NCBI RefSeq assembly: GCF_001282685.1
Contig: NZ_LN875035.1
Span: 261,022-325,021, forward strand
Direction: 5' to 3'
Source: Niameybacter massiliensis
Lineage (GTDB): Bacteria > Bacillota > Clostridia > Lachnospirales > Cellulosilyticaceae
Length of the DNA stretch: 64,000 bases
Positions 18,134 to 30,406 of the stretch are shown one piece after another. The first letter of the stretch is position 1; each line of letters begins with the position of its first letter. Position numbers and translations under genes: made by a program. The notes under the pieces were generated by a model, which had not been told where the DNA came from, ran no database searches, and worked only from the letters and a program-made list of their open reading frames with translations.

Positions 18134-18162
18134 ATTTAAGATAGAATAATTTAAGATAGAAT
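18134..18162 (+). repeat. tandem 14-bp direct repeat in permease/Crp intergenic region
   Basis: The 14-mer ATTTAAGATAGAAT occurs twice with a 15-bp period, ending 24 bp before the Crp/Fnr start codon. It could be a regulator-binding site or part of the promoter (TAGAAT/AAGAT elements). Function not shown. Confidence 0.5.
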
Positions 18163-18186
18163 GATGCATAAAGAGGTGGGATTAAC

Positions 18187-18816
18187 ATGAAGGATATTCC
18201 TATTTTTGACGGGGTGGAGCAAGTTTTACTCAAACAATTAAGTTTAACCTATAAAAAATATAAAAAGGGTGTCACCGTATATATGCAGGGTGAGTCTTGC
18301 AAGAGTATGGATATTGTGCAATCTGGTAGCTTAGTTGCCTATGCCCTGGCCCATAATGGCTCAGAAAATGTAGTCTTTGAATTTGAAAAAGATAGTATCA
18401 TTGGTGCAAATCTTCTTTTTGGCAATGCAAATTATTATCCCATGAATATCTACTGTACAGCCGATTGTGAGCTTTTGCATCTGGATAAAAAGAATGTTGA
18501 ACACTTACTGCATGACTACCAATTTACAATGCAATTTGTAAAAAACTTATCTTTAAACGCCCAAGGCATGAACAAAAAAATCACTATGTATACCCAAAAG
18601 TCTCTACGCGAAAATCTTTTAGACTATTTACATGGCTTGTCTGTAGAACAAAACAGCCGTACTGTTACTTTACCTATAAGCAAAAAGCAGTTGGCTGATT
18701 ATCTAGGTGTACAGCGTCCTTCACTTTTTCGTGAATTAAAAAAATTAAAAGATGAAGGCATGATTGCTATTCAAAATCGACAGATTATCCTTTCTCATAT
18801 CCATGACAAAAGATAA
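18187..18816 (+). CDS. Crp/Fnr-family transcriptional regulator
   Basis: A 209-residue regulator. The cyclic-nucleotide-type beta-roll is at about 15-120 (YMQGESCKSMDIVQSGSLVA), followed by the dimer helix and a Crp-type helix-turn-helix at about 155-200 (ISKKQLADYLGVQRPSLFRE). It lacks the N-terminal four-cysteine cluster of FNR, but has scattered cysteines in the sensor domain (C39, then C-T-A-D-C near 95), so haem, thiol or ligand sensing cannot be told apart. GAGGTGGG precedes the ATG. It is divergent from the split permease/ferredoxin operon and probably controls it. Confidence 0.9.
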   Translation: MKDIPIFDGVEQVLLKQLSLTYKKYKKGVTVYMQGESCKSMDIVQSGSLVAYALAHNGSENVVFEFEKDSIIGANLLFGNANYYPMNIYCTADCELLHLDKKNVEHLLHDYQFTMQFVKNLSLNAQGMNKKITMYTQKSLRENLLDYLHGLSVEQNSRTVTLPISKKQLADYLGVQRPSLFRELKKLKDEGMIAIQNRQIILSHIHDKR

Positions 18817-18823
18817 CAAATAA

Positions 18824-18862
18824 AAAGGCAACTTCATCTTTTTATAAAATGAAATTGCCTTT
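18824..18862 (+). terminator. terminator after Crp/Fnr gene
   Basis: A 14-bp stem with one mismatch (AAAGGCAACTTCAT pairing with ATGAAATTGCCTTT), eleven-base A/T loop, within 10 bp of the stop codon. Confidence 0.8.
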
Positions 18863-18932
18863 AGCACTATAGTTGATATGCTGATGTCTATCAACTATTT
18901 GTTTAGAATTTTTAATTTTATACTTTTCCTTC

Positions 18933-20303
18933 CTATTCACTAATTACTTCTTTACGCCATCTTTTCAATAAGCTATCTTCTTTTTTATAAAAGATAACAC
19001 TTATAATAAACCGTATTGCCTGGTCTAAACAAATGATTACCCAAATCGCTATAATATTCACATGAAAAACATAGGCTAATAAATAAGATAAAGGTACTCT
19101 GATTCCCCATAATCCTATTCCTGCTATAATCATAGGTAACTTTGTATATCCAAGCGCTCTTAGTGCACCATTAAAAATTCGAGAGAGATTTTGTGGCAAT
19201 TGTATGAGTCCCATCAAGAAAATATAATACATCCCTAATTCAATGACTTGAGCATCTGTTGTTAAAGCTCTCATTAATAGTTTAGGGAAAAAGATCATAA
19301 TAATTGACCCACATATACTAATAATTGCTGACCCCTTTACTAATTCTCTCATATATTGCTGTTCTAGATTCTTATCCTTTTTACCCACTGCTCGACCTAC
19401 AAATATAGTTGAAGCTACTCCAAAACCTATTGCTGGCATTTCAGCTATTGATTCTGCTTGTATCCCCATCTGATGTGCAGAAAATGCAATTTCACCATAA
19501 CTCAAAATAACCTTACTAATTAATATTGCTGCCATCTGCCAAAACATAGATTCAAAAGAAGCTGGAATACCTGCACCATATACTTTTTTAATCCATTTTA
19601 AATTCCAACCAGATAATTCTTCTATTCGTATAGGACCCAAAACACCCTTTTTTCTAAATAGAATTATGATTCCTGCTAAAGCACCTATTCCCTGTGCACA
19701 TACTAATGCAATAGCAGCACCTTTTAAGCCTAAGGCTTGGAAACCCATTTTCCCAAAAATTAATGTATACCCCATTATGATATTTACAGTATTCATACCC
19801 ACTGCAATCCACATAGGTGTTTTTGTATCTCCAACCCCTTGTAATGTACCTGTAACCATTGACATAATAGCAACAAAAGGTAACCCCCATACAATAATCT
19901 GCAAATAATCTATTCCATTTAATAAAATATTGGTTGGAGGATTATAAAAACTTAGAATCCAATCAGGCTTCCAAAAGAAAAACTGTTGAAATATAATACT
20001 TAATAATAATACAGTACTTGATACTTGTAATACGATCTTTTTGATATTTTCTCTATTACCGCATCCATATTCCCTTGTTACATATAACATGGTTCCAATA
20101 GAAATTCCTTTGAATAGACACCAAACCATATCTGTCAATCTTACGCATAAGCCTTGTGCTGATACATCTATAGGAGATAAACGTCCTATCATAGCCATTG
20201 TAACTAACCCCGCTGATAGTTGCAAAATGTTTTCTAATATAACGGGAATAATAACTGTATAAATTTCTTTTCTTATACTTTTCCTATTTAATATCTCAGT
20301 CAT
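18933..20303 (-). CDS. MATE-family efflux transporter
   Basis: A 456-residue membrane protein with twelve predicted helices in two MatE repeats (about 15-175 and 240-400). Telling stretches are LQLSAGLVTMAMIGRLSP at the start and FGVASTIFVGRAVGKKDKNL in the second half. MATE transporters export cationic drugs or metabolites using a sodium or proton gradient. AAGGAGG precedes the ATG. It lies 20 bp downstream of an EamA transporter gene on the same strand and probably shares its transcript. Substrate unknown. Confidence 0.92.
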   Translation of the reverse strand: MTEILNRKSIRKEIYTVIIPVILENILQLSAGLVTMAMIGRLSPIDVSAQGLCVRLTDMVWCLFKGISIGTMLYVTREYGCGNRENIKKIVLQVSSTVLLLSIIFQQFFFWKPDWILSFYNPPTNILLNGIDYLQIIVWGLPFVAIMSMVTGTLQGVGDTKTPMWIAVGMNTVNIIMGYTLIFGKMGFQALGLKGAAIALVCAQGIGALAGIIILFRKKGVLGPIRIEELSGWNLKWIKKVYGAGIPASFESMFWQMAAILISKVILSYGEIAFSAHQMGIQAESIAEMPAIGFGVASTIFVGRAVGKKDKNLEQQYMRELVKGSAIISICGSIIMIFFPKLLMRALTTDAQVIELGMYYIFLMGLIQLPQNLSRIFNGALRALGYTKLPMIIAGIGLWGIRVPLSYLLAYVFHVNIIAIWVIICLDQAIRFIISVIFYKKEDSLLKRWRKEVISE

Positions 20304-20323
20304 TTTTCTACCTCCTTTAACAC

Positions 20324-21214
20324 TTAAGTAGATTTAAGACATTTTATTTTTTCCAGTATGGCATCTCCCACTTCAGCAATAATTGCCGCAATAATAATAA
20401 GTGTCCCTCCAAAAACAATATTAAGTGTTAACTTCTCATAACCAAGCATAATAGAAAACACTGTAGCAAAAAAAGCTTCACTTGATAAAATGATAGAAGT
20501 CTCTACACTTGCAGCATACTGCTGAGCATACGTTTGCATAAAAAACGCTACACATGTACTCATCACCCCTAAATAAACTATAGCAATCAATGATTTCATA
20601 CTATAATCAGCTATAAAAAGTGCATTCCCCTCTAACAATAAACTGCATATCAAAGAAAGTATGCTTGCCGTTGCCATCTGTAAAACCATTATTTTAGGTA
20701 TACTTATTCTATCTCTGTAATGTCCTGTAAAAAAAATATGTAATGCAAATCCTATCGAACATAGTAGAGATAAGGAATCTCCCATTCCAATTTTAAAATC
20801 ACTTTTGATTGTTAACAGTCCGATTCCTAAAAGAGCAGCTAAACTTCCAATCCATAGATTTTTTCTAGGCGGTTGCCTATAAACTCCCCAACATATAAGT
20901 GGTACAATTAAAACATTTATCGCAGTAAGAAAAGCGTTACTACTAGGAGTGGTATACTGTAGTCCTAATGTCTGAAAGGCAAATGCAAAAAAAAGACATC
21001 CCCCAGTTATAACACCTCCTATTAGTTCCTGCTTTGTAAAATTTTTAAGATGCTTTATAAAAACAATACCTACTATTATGAATGCTATTGGAAACCTGAT
21101 ACTGAGAATAGTTAAAGGTGTCGCCCCTGTATCTAATGCTATTTGAGAAAAAATAAACCCTGATCCCCAAATCATTGCAACTACTATAAGAAGTAAGCAA
21201 GCTTTTATTCTCAT
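20324..21214 (-). CDS. EamA/DMT-family transporter
   Basis: A 296-residue protein with ten predicted helices in two EamA repeats (about 5-135 and 150-285), starting IVVAMIWGSGFIFSQIALD and containing YTTPSSNAFLTAINVLIVPLI. Family members export metabolites or take up small solutes. AAGGAG precedes the ATG. It is first in a two-gene unit with the MATE gene. Substrate unknown. Confidence 0.9.
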   Translation of the reverse strand: MRIKACLLLIVVAMIWGSGFIFSQIALDTGATPLTILSIRFPIAFIIVGIVFIKHLKNFTKQELIGGVITGGCLFFAFAFQTLGLQYTTPSSNAFLTAINVLIVPLICWGVYRQPPRKNLWIGSLAALLGIGLLTIKSDFKIGMGDSLSLLCSIGFALHIFFTGHYRDRISIPKIMVLQMATASILSLICSLLLEGNALFIADYSMKSLIAIVYLGVMSTCVAFFMQTYAQQYAASVETSIILSSEAFFATVFSIMLGYEKLTLNIVFGGTLIIIAAIIAEVGDAILEKIKCLKST

Positions 21215-21243
21215 ATTTTTTCTCCTTTTTTCTCAATTCTTGC

Positions 21244-21290
21244 GCAAAAAAACTCTAGTACAGTCTTTACATATACTAGAGCTTTTTTGC
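21244..21290 (-). terminator. terminator after lac-type operon
   Basis: A stem of about 16 bp (GCAAAAAA, then CTCTAGTA, with complement; one bulged A) with a 12-base loop and T run. It lies just beyond the sugar-binding protein gene at the end of the lacI-lacZ-permease operon. Confidence 0.85.
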
Positions 21291-21302
21291 CCTATCTAAT
21301 TT

Positions 21303-22598
21303 CTACTTTCCAAATTTATTAGTAGCTTCAGCCTGTACTTGCTCCATAGTTGCTGTTACATTTTCGTTTTTAAGTAATGTTCTTGCAACAGCACCTTTCA
21401 TCATTTCTAGTGCTTCTGCAAAATTCTCCGTATAATTCACTGGTTCTATAATCTTTCCTACTTCTGCAAACATTTGCCATGCCTTTTGACCACCTAAATA
21501 TTCTACTTCTTCATTGAACATATCACTTTCAAATACCGGCATATAGGATGGATATAATCCATAGTTACTAAATCCTTCCTCAAGTAATGCTTCATCTGTC
21601 ATTGCAAACTTTACAAATTCTTTTGCTACATGAGCATTTTTGCTTGTAGTAGGAACAGTAATAACTGAACCACCATTACTTCCAGCTGATGTAGATTTCA
21701 TTTCTGAAAATTGTGGTAATGGCATCACAGCCCATTTGCCACTTTGATCAGGTGCAACTTCTTTTAAAGAACCGATCATCCATACTGCTTCTGGGAAAGA
21801 TGCTACTTTTCCAGAAGCAATGCCTGTTACAAAATCATCCCAACTATTATTAGACAGTGTAATGCCTGCTTTATAAATTTCTTGTACTTTTGACATCGCT
21901 AGAATAGATTCTGGACTATTAAATTGTGAATTACCTTCTTTATCAAAATAGAAACTACCTAATTGCATAAGCATAAATCTATATAATGTATCTTGTCTAG
22001 ATTCTGCAAGGCTCATCATCTTAATACCTAGCTTTTGATCTATTACCTTGCCAGCTTCAATAAAATCATCCCACGTCTTTATATCTTCAGCCTTTATACC
22101 TGCTTGCTCAAAGTAATCTGTTCTATAAAATAATCCTGCTGGTGCACTATCCCATGGATATGCAATAACTTTGTCCCCTACTTTACACTCTCCCATTTTA
22201 ATAGGCAAGAATTTACTTTCATCTATCATCTCTGAGAAATCTTCAAATTTATCAGGGAAATTATATCCAAATCTAGACATTTGTTCTCCTTCTAGAGTAA
22301 TAATATCCGGTAGCCCTATCCCAGAAGCAAGAGAAGTTGTCATTTTATCATAAATTTGGCTAGGTCCCATTTCTTCAAAATGGAATTTTACATCTGGATA
22401 CTGTTCATTAAATTTTTCTGCTGAAGATTGGAGCTGCATCAATGCAACATCCCAACTCCATATAGTTATATCTCCCTTCATCTCTCCTGTAGAATTATCA
22501 CTTGATGTTTCAGCAGTTTTTTGTCCACACCCAGCTAATCCTCCTATTCCAAGTATTGCCGCTAATCCTAATGCTCCCCATTTTCTCATACTTCTCAT
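21303..22598 (-). CDS. sugar ABC transporter substrate-binding lipoprotein
   Basis: A 431-residue family 1 solute-binding protein. The lipoprotein signal ends in GGLAGC (cysteine at about residue 24), followed by the mature fold beginning DITIWSWDVALMQLQSSAEK; WDDFIEAGKVIDQKLG and WDDFVTGIASGKVASFPEA are typical binding-cleft stretches. It is the last gene of the operon lacI-lacZ-permease-permease-binding protein, 19 bp after the MalG-type permease. The operon content points to a beta-galactoside or a related oligosaccharide as ligand. Confidence 0.9.
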   Translation of the reverse strand: MRSMRKWGALGLAAILGIGGLAGCGQKTAETSSDNSTGEMKGDITIWSWDVALMQLQSSAEKFNEQYPDVKFHFEEMGPSQIYDKMTTSLASGIGLPDIITLEGEQMSRFGYNFPDKFEDFSEMIDESKFLPIKMGECKVGDKVIAYPWDSAPAGLFYRTDYFEQAGIKAEDIKTWDDFIEAGKVIDQKLGIKMMSLAESRQDTLYRFMLMQLGSFYFDKEGNSQFNSPESILAMSKVQEIYKAGITLSNNSWDDFVTGIASGKVASFPEAVWMIGSLKEVAPDQSGKWAVMPLPQFSEMKSTSAGSNGGSVITVPTTSKNAHVAKEFVKFAMTDEALLEEGFSNYGLYPSYMPVFESDMFNEEVEYLGGQKAWQMFAEVGKIIEPVNYTENFAEALEMMKGAVARTLLKNENVTATMEQVQAEATNKFGK

Positions 22599-22617
22599 AA
22601 CTTATTCCCCCTTATTT

Positions 22618-23457
22618 TTATTCTTTTATTGCACCGCCCATAATGCCTGCAACAAAGTGTTTTTGCATGAATAAAAACATCAACGCAATAGGTAGTACCG
22701 CTATTGTCGTTCCTAGCATAATCACCCCATAATCCTTCTTCCATGCCATTCCATCTAATACTGCTAATGCAACTGGGAATGTGTACATATCTTTTGTACT
22801 TAAAATAATTAAGGGCCACATAAAACTATTCCATTGTGTCATAAACATATAAATCGCAAGTGCTCCTAATGCCGGTTTCATATTTGGTAGTGTAATTCTA
22901 GTAAATATACCAAATTCTCCACATCCGTCAATTCTTGCGGCTTCAATAAGGGATATTGGAAAAGCCATCATATTCTGCCTCATCAAAAATATACCAAAGG
23001 CATTTGCTAAACCTGGTAAGATAACAGCCTGATATGAATTAGCCCATCCCATATTGTTCATAAGTTCAAAAAGTGGTACATAAAGTACTTGAGCTGGGAT
23101 CATCATAGTCATTAGAATTAAAAGGAAAATAAACTTTTTCCCTTTAAATTCATACTTAGTCAAAGCAAATCCTGCCATAGAGTGTAAAATAAGAGTTAAA
23201 CAAGTATATGTAATTGTAATAAATAAGGAATTAAACAAAACTCTAATAATATCTATCTTTTGATTAAGGACTTCCCAATTGTGAAAAAGTTTATCACTGA
23301 AAAATAAATTGGGAGGTATATTTAAAATTTCGCCTTGTGATGCCGTTGCAGATACTATCATAAAATAAAAAGGAAATAACGCAGTGAGTACAGCTAATGC
23401 TAAAAAACTATAAACTATTATTTTTCCAACTGTAATCTTCTTTTTTACCCTCATCAT
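22618..23457 (-). CDS. sugar ABC transporter permease (MalG type)
   Basis: A 279-residue permease with six predicted helices and the EAA loop EAARIDGCGEFGIFTRITLP near residue 190. The start codon overlaps the preceding permease stop (TAATG), showing tight coupling. It works with the MalF-type permease and the lipoprotein encoded 19 bp downstream; no ATPase gene is present, as is usual for Gram-positive sugar importers that share a common ATPase. Confidence 0.92.
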   Translation of the reverse strand: MMRVKKKITVGKIIVYSFLALAVLTALFPFYFMIVSATASQGEILNIPPNLFFSDKLFHNWEVLNQKIDIIRVLFNSLFITITYTCLTLILHSMAGFALTKYEFKGKKFIFLLILMTMMIPAQVLYVPLFELMNNMGWANSYQAVILPGLANAFGIFLMRQNMMAFPISLIEAARIDGCGEFGIFTRITLPNMKPALGALAIYMFMTQWNSFMWPLIILSTKDMYTFPVALAVLDGMAWKKDYGVIMLGTTIAVLPIALMFLFMQKHFVAGIMGGAIKE

Positions 23458-24356
23458 TAATCCCTCTCTTCCGTAACCTTCATCTGAATAATAGATAAGA
23501 TTAAAATAATGACTACTAATGCATAACTTATAGCTGCTGCATATCCAAAATCAAAAAATTTAAATCCAGTATTATAGAGGTAATGTCCAACTGTAATTGT
23601 TGCATTATCAGGACCACCTTGTGTCAAAATATAGGACTCATCAAATAACTGTAATGTTCCAATCGTTGAAGTAATCGTAGAGAATAGGATCACAGGCTTT
23701 AGCGAAGGAATAGTAATATATCTAAACTTTTGCCATTTTCCTGCTCCATCAATATCCGCTGCTTCATATAATTCATCTGAAATCCCCTTAATCCCCGCTG
23801 TTAATATGACCATATTGTATCCCGTCCATTTCCACGTAATAGCAAGGACAATAGATAATTTAGCTGTCAATACACCATTAAGCCAATCTACCTTATCAAT
23901 TCCTATTAAGGACAATAGATAATTGAGCATACCAAAATCTGTGTTTAATAAGAGTTTAAATATCAATGCATATGCAACTAATGCTGTTACTGAAGGTAGA
24001 AACATAGACATTCTGAAAAATTCTCTTCCTACTATAATATATTGCTCCAAAATAACAGCAAGGAAAAGTGCCAACCCCACCATAATAGGTACTTGAATAA
24101 TTAAGTAGAAAAATGTGTTTTTTAACGCTGTTGTAAATACCGGATCATTAAAGAGTCTTATATAGTTTTGCAATCCTGCAAAACTATACTGACCCTGTTC
24201 AAATTTTTGGAAACTCAATATAAAGGAATCTATAATGGGGTATACCATAAAAACTAAATACAGAACTAATATAGGTAATAAAAAATAATACGGTGCTGTT
24301 TTCACATTTAATTTAATTTTGTTAATAAACTTCTCTTTACCTTCATTTGCTCCCAT
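23457..24356 (-). CDS. sugar ABC transporter permease (MalF type)
   Basis: About 299 residues with six predicted helices and the EAA loop EAADIDGAGKWQKFRYITIP. I prefer the ATG at 24356, preceded by AAGGGTGAG; the longer frame to 24389 would need a TTG start inside the lacZ gene. It lies 20 bp downstream of lacZ in the same operon. Confidence 0.9.
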   Translation of the reverse strand: MGANEGKEKFINKIKLNVKTAPYYFLLPILVLYLVFMVYPIIDSFILSFQKFEQGQYSFAGLQNYIRLFNDPVFTTALKNTFFYLIIQVPIMVGLALFLAVILEQYIIVGREFFRMSMFLPSVTALVAYALIFKLLLNTDFGMLNYLLSLIGIDKVDWLNGVLTAKLSIVLAITWKWTGYNMVILTAGIKGISDELYEAADIDGAGKWQKFRYITIPSLKPVILFSTITSTIGTLQLFDESYILTQGGPDNATITVGHYLYNTGFKFFDFGYAAAISYALVVIILILSIIQMKVTEERD

Positions 24357-24376
24357 AATTTTTCTCACCCTTTTCG

Positions 24377-27460
<3,084 letters not shown>

Positions 27461-27481
27461 TTATCCCCTTTCACTTTTAGC

Positions 27482-28643
<1,162 letters not shown>

Positions 28644-28770
28644 TTTTTGTCAATTAAATTTTCTTAATTTTATATTTAATTATATTCAATATTTAAATTT
28701 TAATACTAAAATAATAGTGTTATCTTTTTAACTATATAATCTCATCAAATTATCTATATTAGATCACTAA

Positions 28771-28808
28771 AAAAGGCCTAATCAAAATTCTTGATTAGGC
28801 CTTCTCTT
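28771..28808 (-). terminator. terminator downstream of decayed reading frame
   Basis: A perfect 13-bp stem (AAGGCCTAATCAA and complement), five-base loop, and TTTTTT on the minus strand. The stop codon of the decayed frame at 28795-29217 lies within the hairpin, as for a once-functional gene. Confidence 0.8.
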
Positions 28809-29217
28809 TTATTAATCTTATCCCTTTTTCTTCTATACTTCCTACAGTAATTTTATCTTTATATAATTTTTTAACTATCTATAACTCTATTACACTTGCT
28901 TCTACTGGATTAATTAATCGAATGCTTATATTATAAATTTTTATAAATAGTTCTTCTTATTTTTCAGGAATGTTCTCTATATCCAAGTTCTCAATACATA
29001 TATTCACTCATTTTATTTTTTCTGTATTAATCACTATTTAGATATCATCCTTTATAAACAAAAATAACTTCTAATCTTTTACATGATATGTAATCTCTTT
29101 ATCTATAAATTCTACCTCTAGTTACTTTGCATATACTTTTAGAATTCTTACTGTTTCAATCTAAATAGGGTTTTCATATACTATAAATTTAGCTGAGTTT
29201 TCTACTAAATTTATCTA
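28795..29217 (-). pseudogene. decayed protein-coding fragment, stops at presumed Gln/Trp codons
   Basis: One minus-strand frame reads as protein-like sequence for about 140 codons (for example EFIDKEITYHVKD, NICIENLDIENIPEK, NPVEASVIEL, KDKITVGSIEEKGIRLIKEK) and ends in TAA inside a terminator. It contains seven in-frame TAA/TAG and one TGA, yet no frameshift and no CAA or CAG codon. By hand count, G falls 40 times at codon position 1, 10 at position 2 and 19 at position 3, a clear coding periodicity. C is scarce on this strand (about 26 against 69 G). The simplest reading is a gene decayed by C-to-T changes (CAA/CAG to TAA/TAG). Parent family not identified. Confidence 0.6.
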
Positions 29218-29987
29218 ATGATTGGAATTCTAACGTTAATTGGTACAGATGAGTTTGTTGCATTGCCTTCAATTTTAAATTCGAAATGTGTTCTCCAAGA
29301 TTCTACACCATTCATTGCTTGTACGCGCATTTTAACTTGATTTGGCTTAAGGCTATCACAGTATGCTACTGGATAAATATACATACCACATGAATTCATC
29401 ATACTCACTCTGATGTAATTTCCAAAACATGTTGTATTAAATCTTGCATTGTTAATATTCATAACAAGGTCAAAGCCTTGTGTTAATTGTTGAACGGTAA
29501 CACCTTTATCTACATTTGTTGTAATAGATGGTGTACCAACATGGGCTAAATCATTAATAACTTTAATCGTAATTGTTCTATCTGCGCCATCTGAAAATAC
29601 AGAACCATCAATATTAATCACCCAATCTCCGTTGTATGCAATACCTGGATTTGACCAGTTTACATTCATTGAGAAGAGTTCTTTGTTGTAATGTACACCT
29701 TCTGATACGCTTACATCATAGTTATGTGTTACTGCATCACTAAACTTGTAAGGATCTGTTGTTGTTAATTTGACACCATTCAGTTTAAATTCGATATGAA
29801 CAGCACCATCGCCTTTTACCATATCTGAATATCTAACTGTTGTAATATTAGGTGTAATACCTTGCATTCCTACATTTTGTTGATTAGTTACACTTGTTGC
29901 TTGTACAGGCGCTGCCATAACTGGTGTTGCACCTACACTCATTACAACTAATCCTACTGCTGCTAGTTTTTTCATCATTTTTTTCAT
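29211..29987 (-). CDS. secreted protein of unknown function, riboswitch-controlled
   Basis: About 258 residues with a cleavable signal peptide (MKKMMKKLAAVGLVVMSVG, cut probably after PVMAA at about 25). The mature part is rich in Asn, Val, Thr and looks all-beta; it has three cysteines (TTCFGNY, NSCGMY, AYCDSL). I recognise no family, no SLH, LPXTG or other anchor. The ATG at 29987 follows AGGAAGGAAG. Its 5' leader contains a cyclic-di-GMP-I riboswitch and an intrinsic terminator, so expression should respond to the second messenger that governs attachment and motility. An adhesin, matrix component or carbohydrate-binding protein is plausible but unproven. Confidence 0.8.
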   Translation of the reverse strand: MKKMMKKLAAVGLVVMSVGATPVMAAPVQATSVTNQQNVGMQGITPNITTVRYSDMVKGDGAVHIEFKLNGVKLTTTDPYKFSDAVTHNYDVSVSEGVHYNKELFSMNVNWSNPGIAYNGDWVINIDGSVFSDGADRTITIKVINDLAHVGTPSITTNVDKGVTVQQLTQGFDLVMNINNARFNTTCFGNYIRVSMMNSCGMYIYPVAYCDSLKPNQVKMRVQAMNGVESWRTHFEFKIEGNATNSSVPINVRIPIIR

Positions 29988-30036
29988 TTCTTTCTTCCTT
30001 CCTATTCTTATAATTCTTATGAAATAGATAAGGACG

Positions 30037-30066
30037 CAAAAAAAGCCTATCCAATAGGAATAGACC
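30037..30066 (-). terminator. riboswitch-associated terminator
   Basis: On the minus strand GTCTATTCC and GGATAGGC form a stem with one bulge and a G-U pair, followed by seven T. It lies between the c-di-GMP aptamer and the start codon of the secreted protein, where an expression platform is expected. Two further hairpins (TATTAACTTT arms at about 30107-30142; ACAAAT/ATTTGT at about 30082-30097) lie between aptamer and terminator. Whether ligand turns the gene on or off cannot be judged by eye. Confidence 0.7.
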
Positions 30067-30140
30067 ACAGCGAATAAGGGTACAAATTGAATTTGTATCC
30101 TTAATAAAAGTTAATACTCAAATAAAAGCTTATATTAACT

Positions 30141-30217
30141 TTTAGCAACTGGCTGGTATAGCATATGCCTTAACCCCTATAGCTTTGCGTCGCAAGGTTT
30201 CCCTTGTTTTGCCTATT
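30141..30217 (-). ncRNA. cyclic-di-GMP-I (GEMM) riboswitch aptamer
   Basis: The minus strand carries the GEMM-I hallmarks in order: GGCAAA at the 5' side of P1; a CAAGG-GAAA-CCTTG hairpin with a GNRA tetraloop; the nearly invariant GACGCAAAGC; a second hairpin with TTAAGGC (tetraloop-receptor side) and TATACC; then AGCCAGTTGC closing P1. These elements match the known class that binds c-di-GMP. It is about 150 nt upstream of the secreted protein gene and followed by a terminator. Confidence 0.9.
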
Positions 30218-30337
30218 CATTTACACTAAAATTATAAACTATAGTATAATTTTAGTCAATAATTACTATTTGTTTTTTTAACGACTTCTTAATACTTAAC
30301 TTTTTAATAAATATATAAATATTACCATAAGTGCAAT

Positions 30338-30382
30338 AAAGTTCTACCTAAATGCCATTTACTGACAAATAAGTAGATCTTT
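30338..30382 (-). terminator. repeat-family hairpin after sialidase-like gene
   Basis: An imperfect palindrome (arms AAGATCTACTTATTT and AAATG...TTTAGGTAGAACTT on the minus strand) about 25 bp beyond the sialidase-like gene stop. The sequence closely resembles the hairpin at 16803, including the TATTCATT flank. Probably a terminator. Confidence 0.55.
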
Positions 30383-30406
30383 ATTCGCTATTCATTTTCA
30401 CTTTTT

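Noticed and set aside
28795..29217. Use of a variant genetic code (TAA/TAG as Gln) in this fragment
   Set aside because: All neighbouring genes use TAA and TAG as normal stops, and the strand is depleted of C, which fits C-to-T decay better. Kept only as an alternative within the finding.
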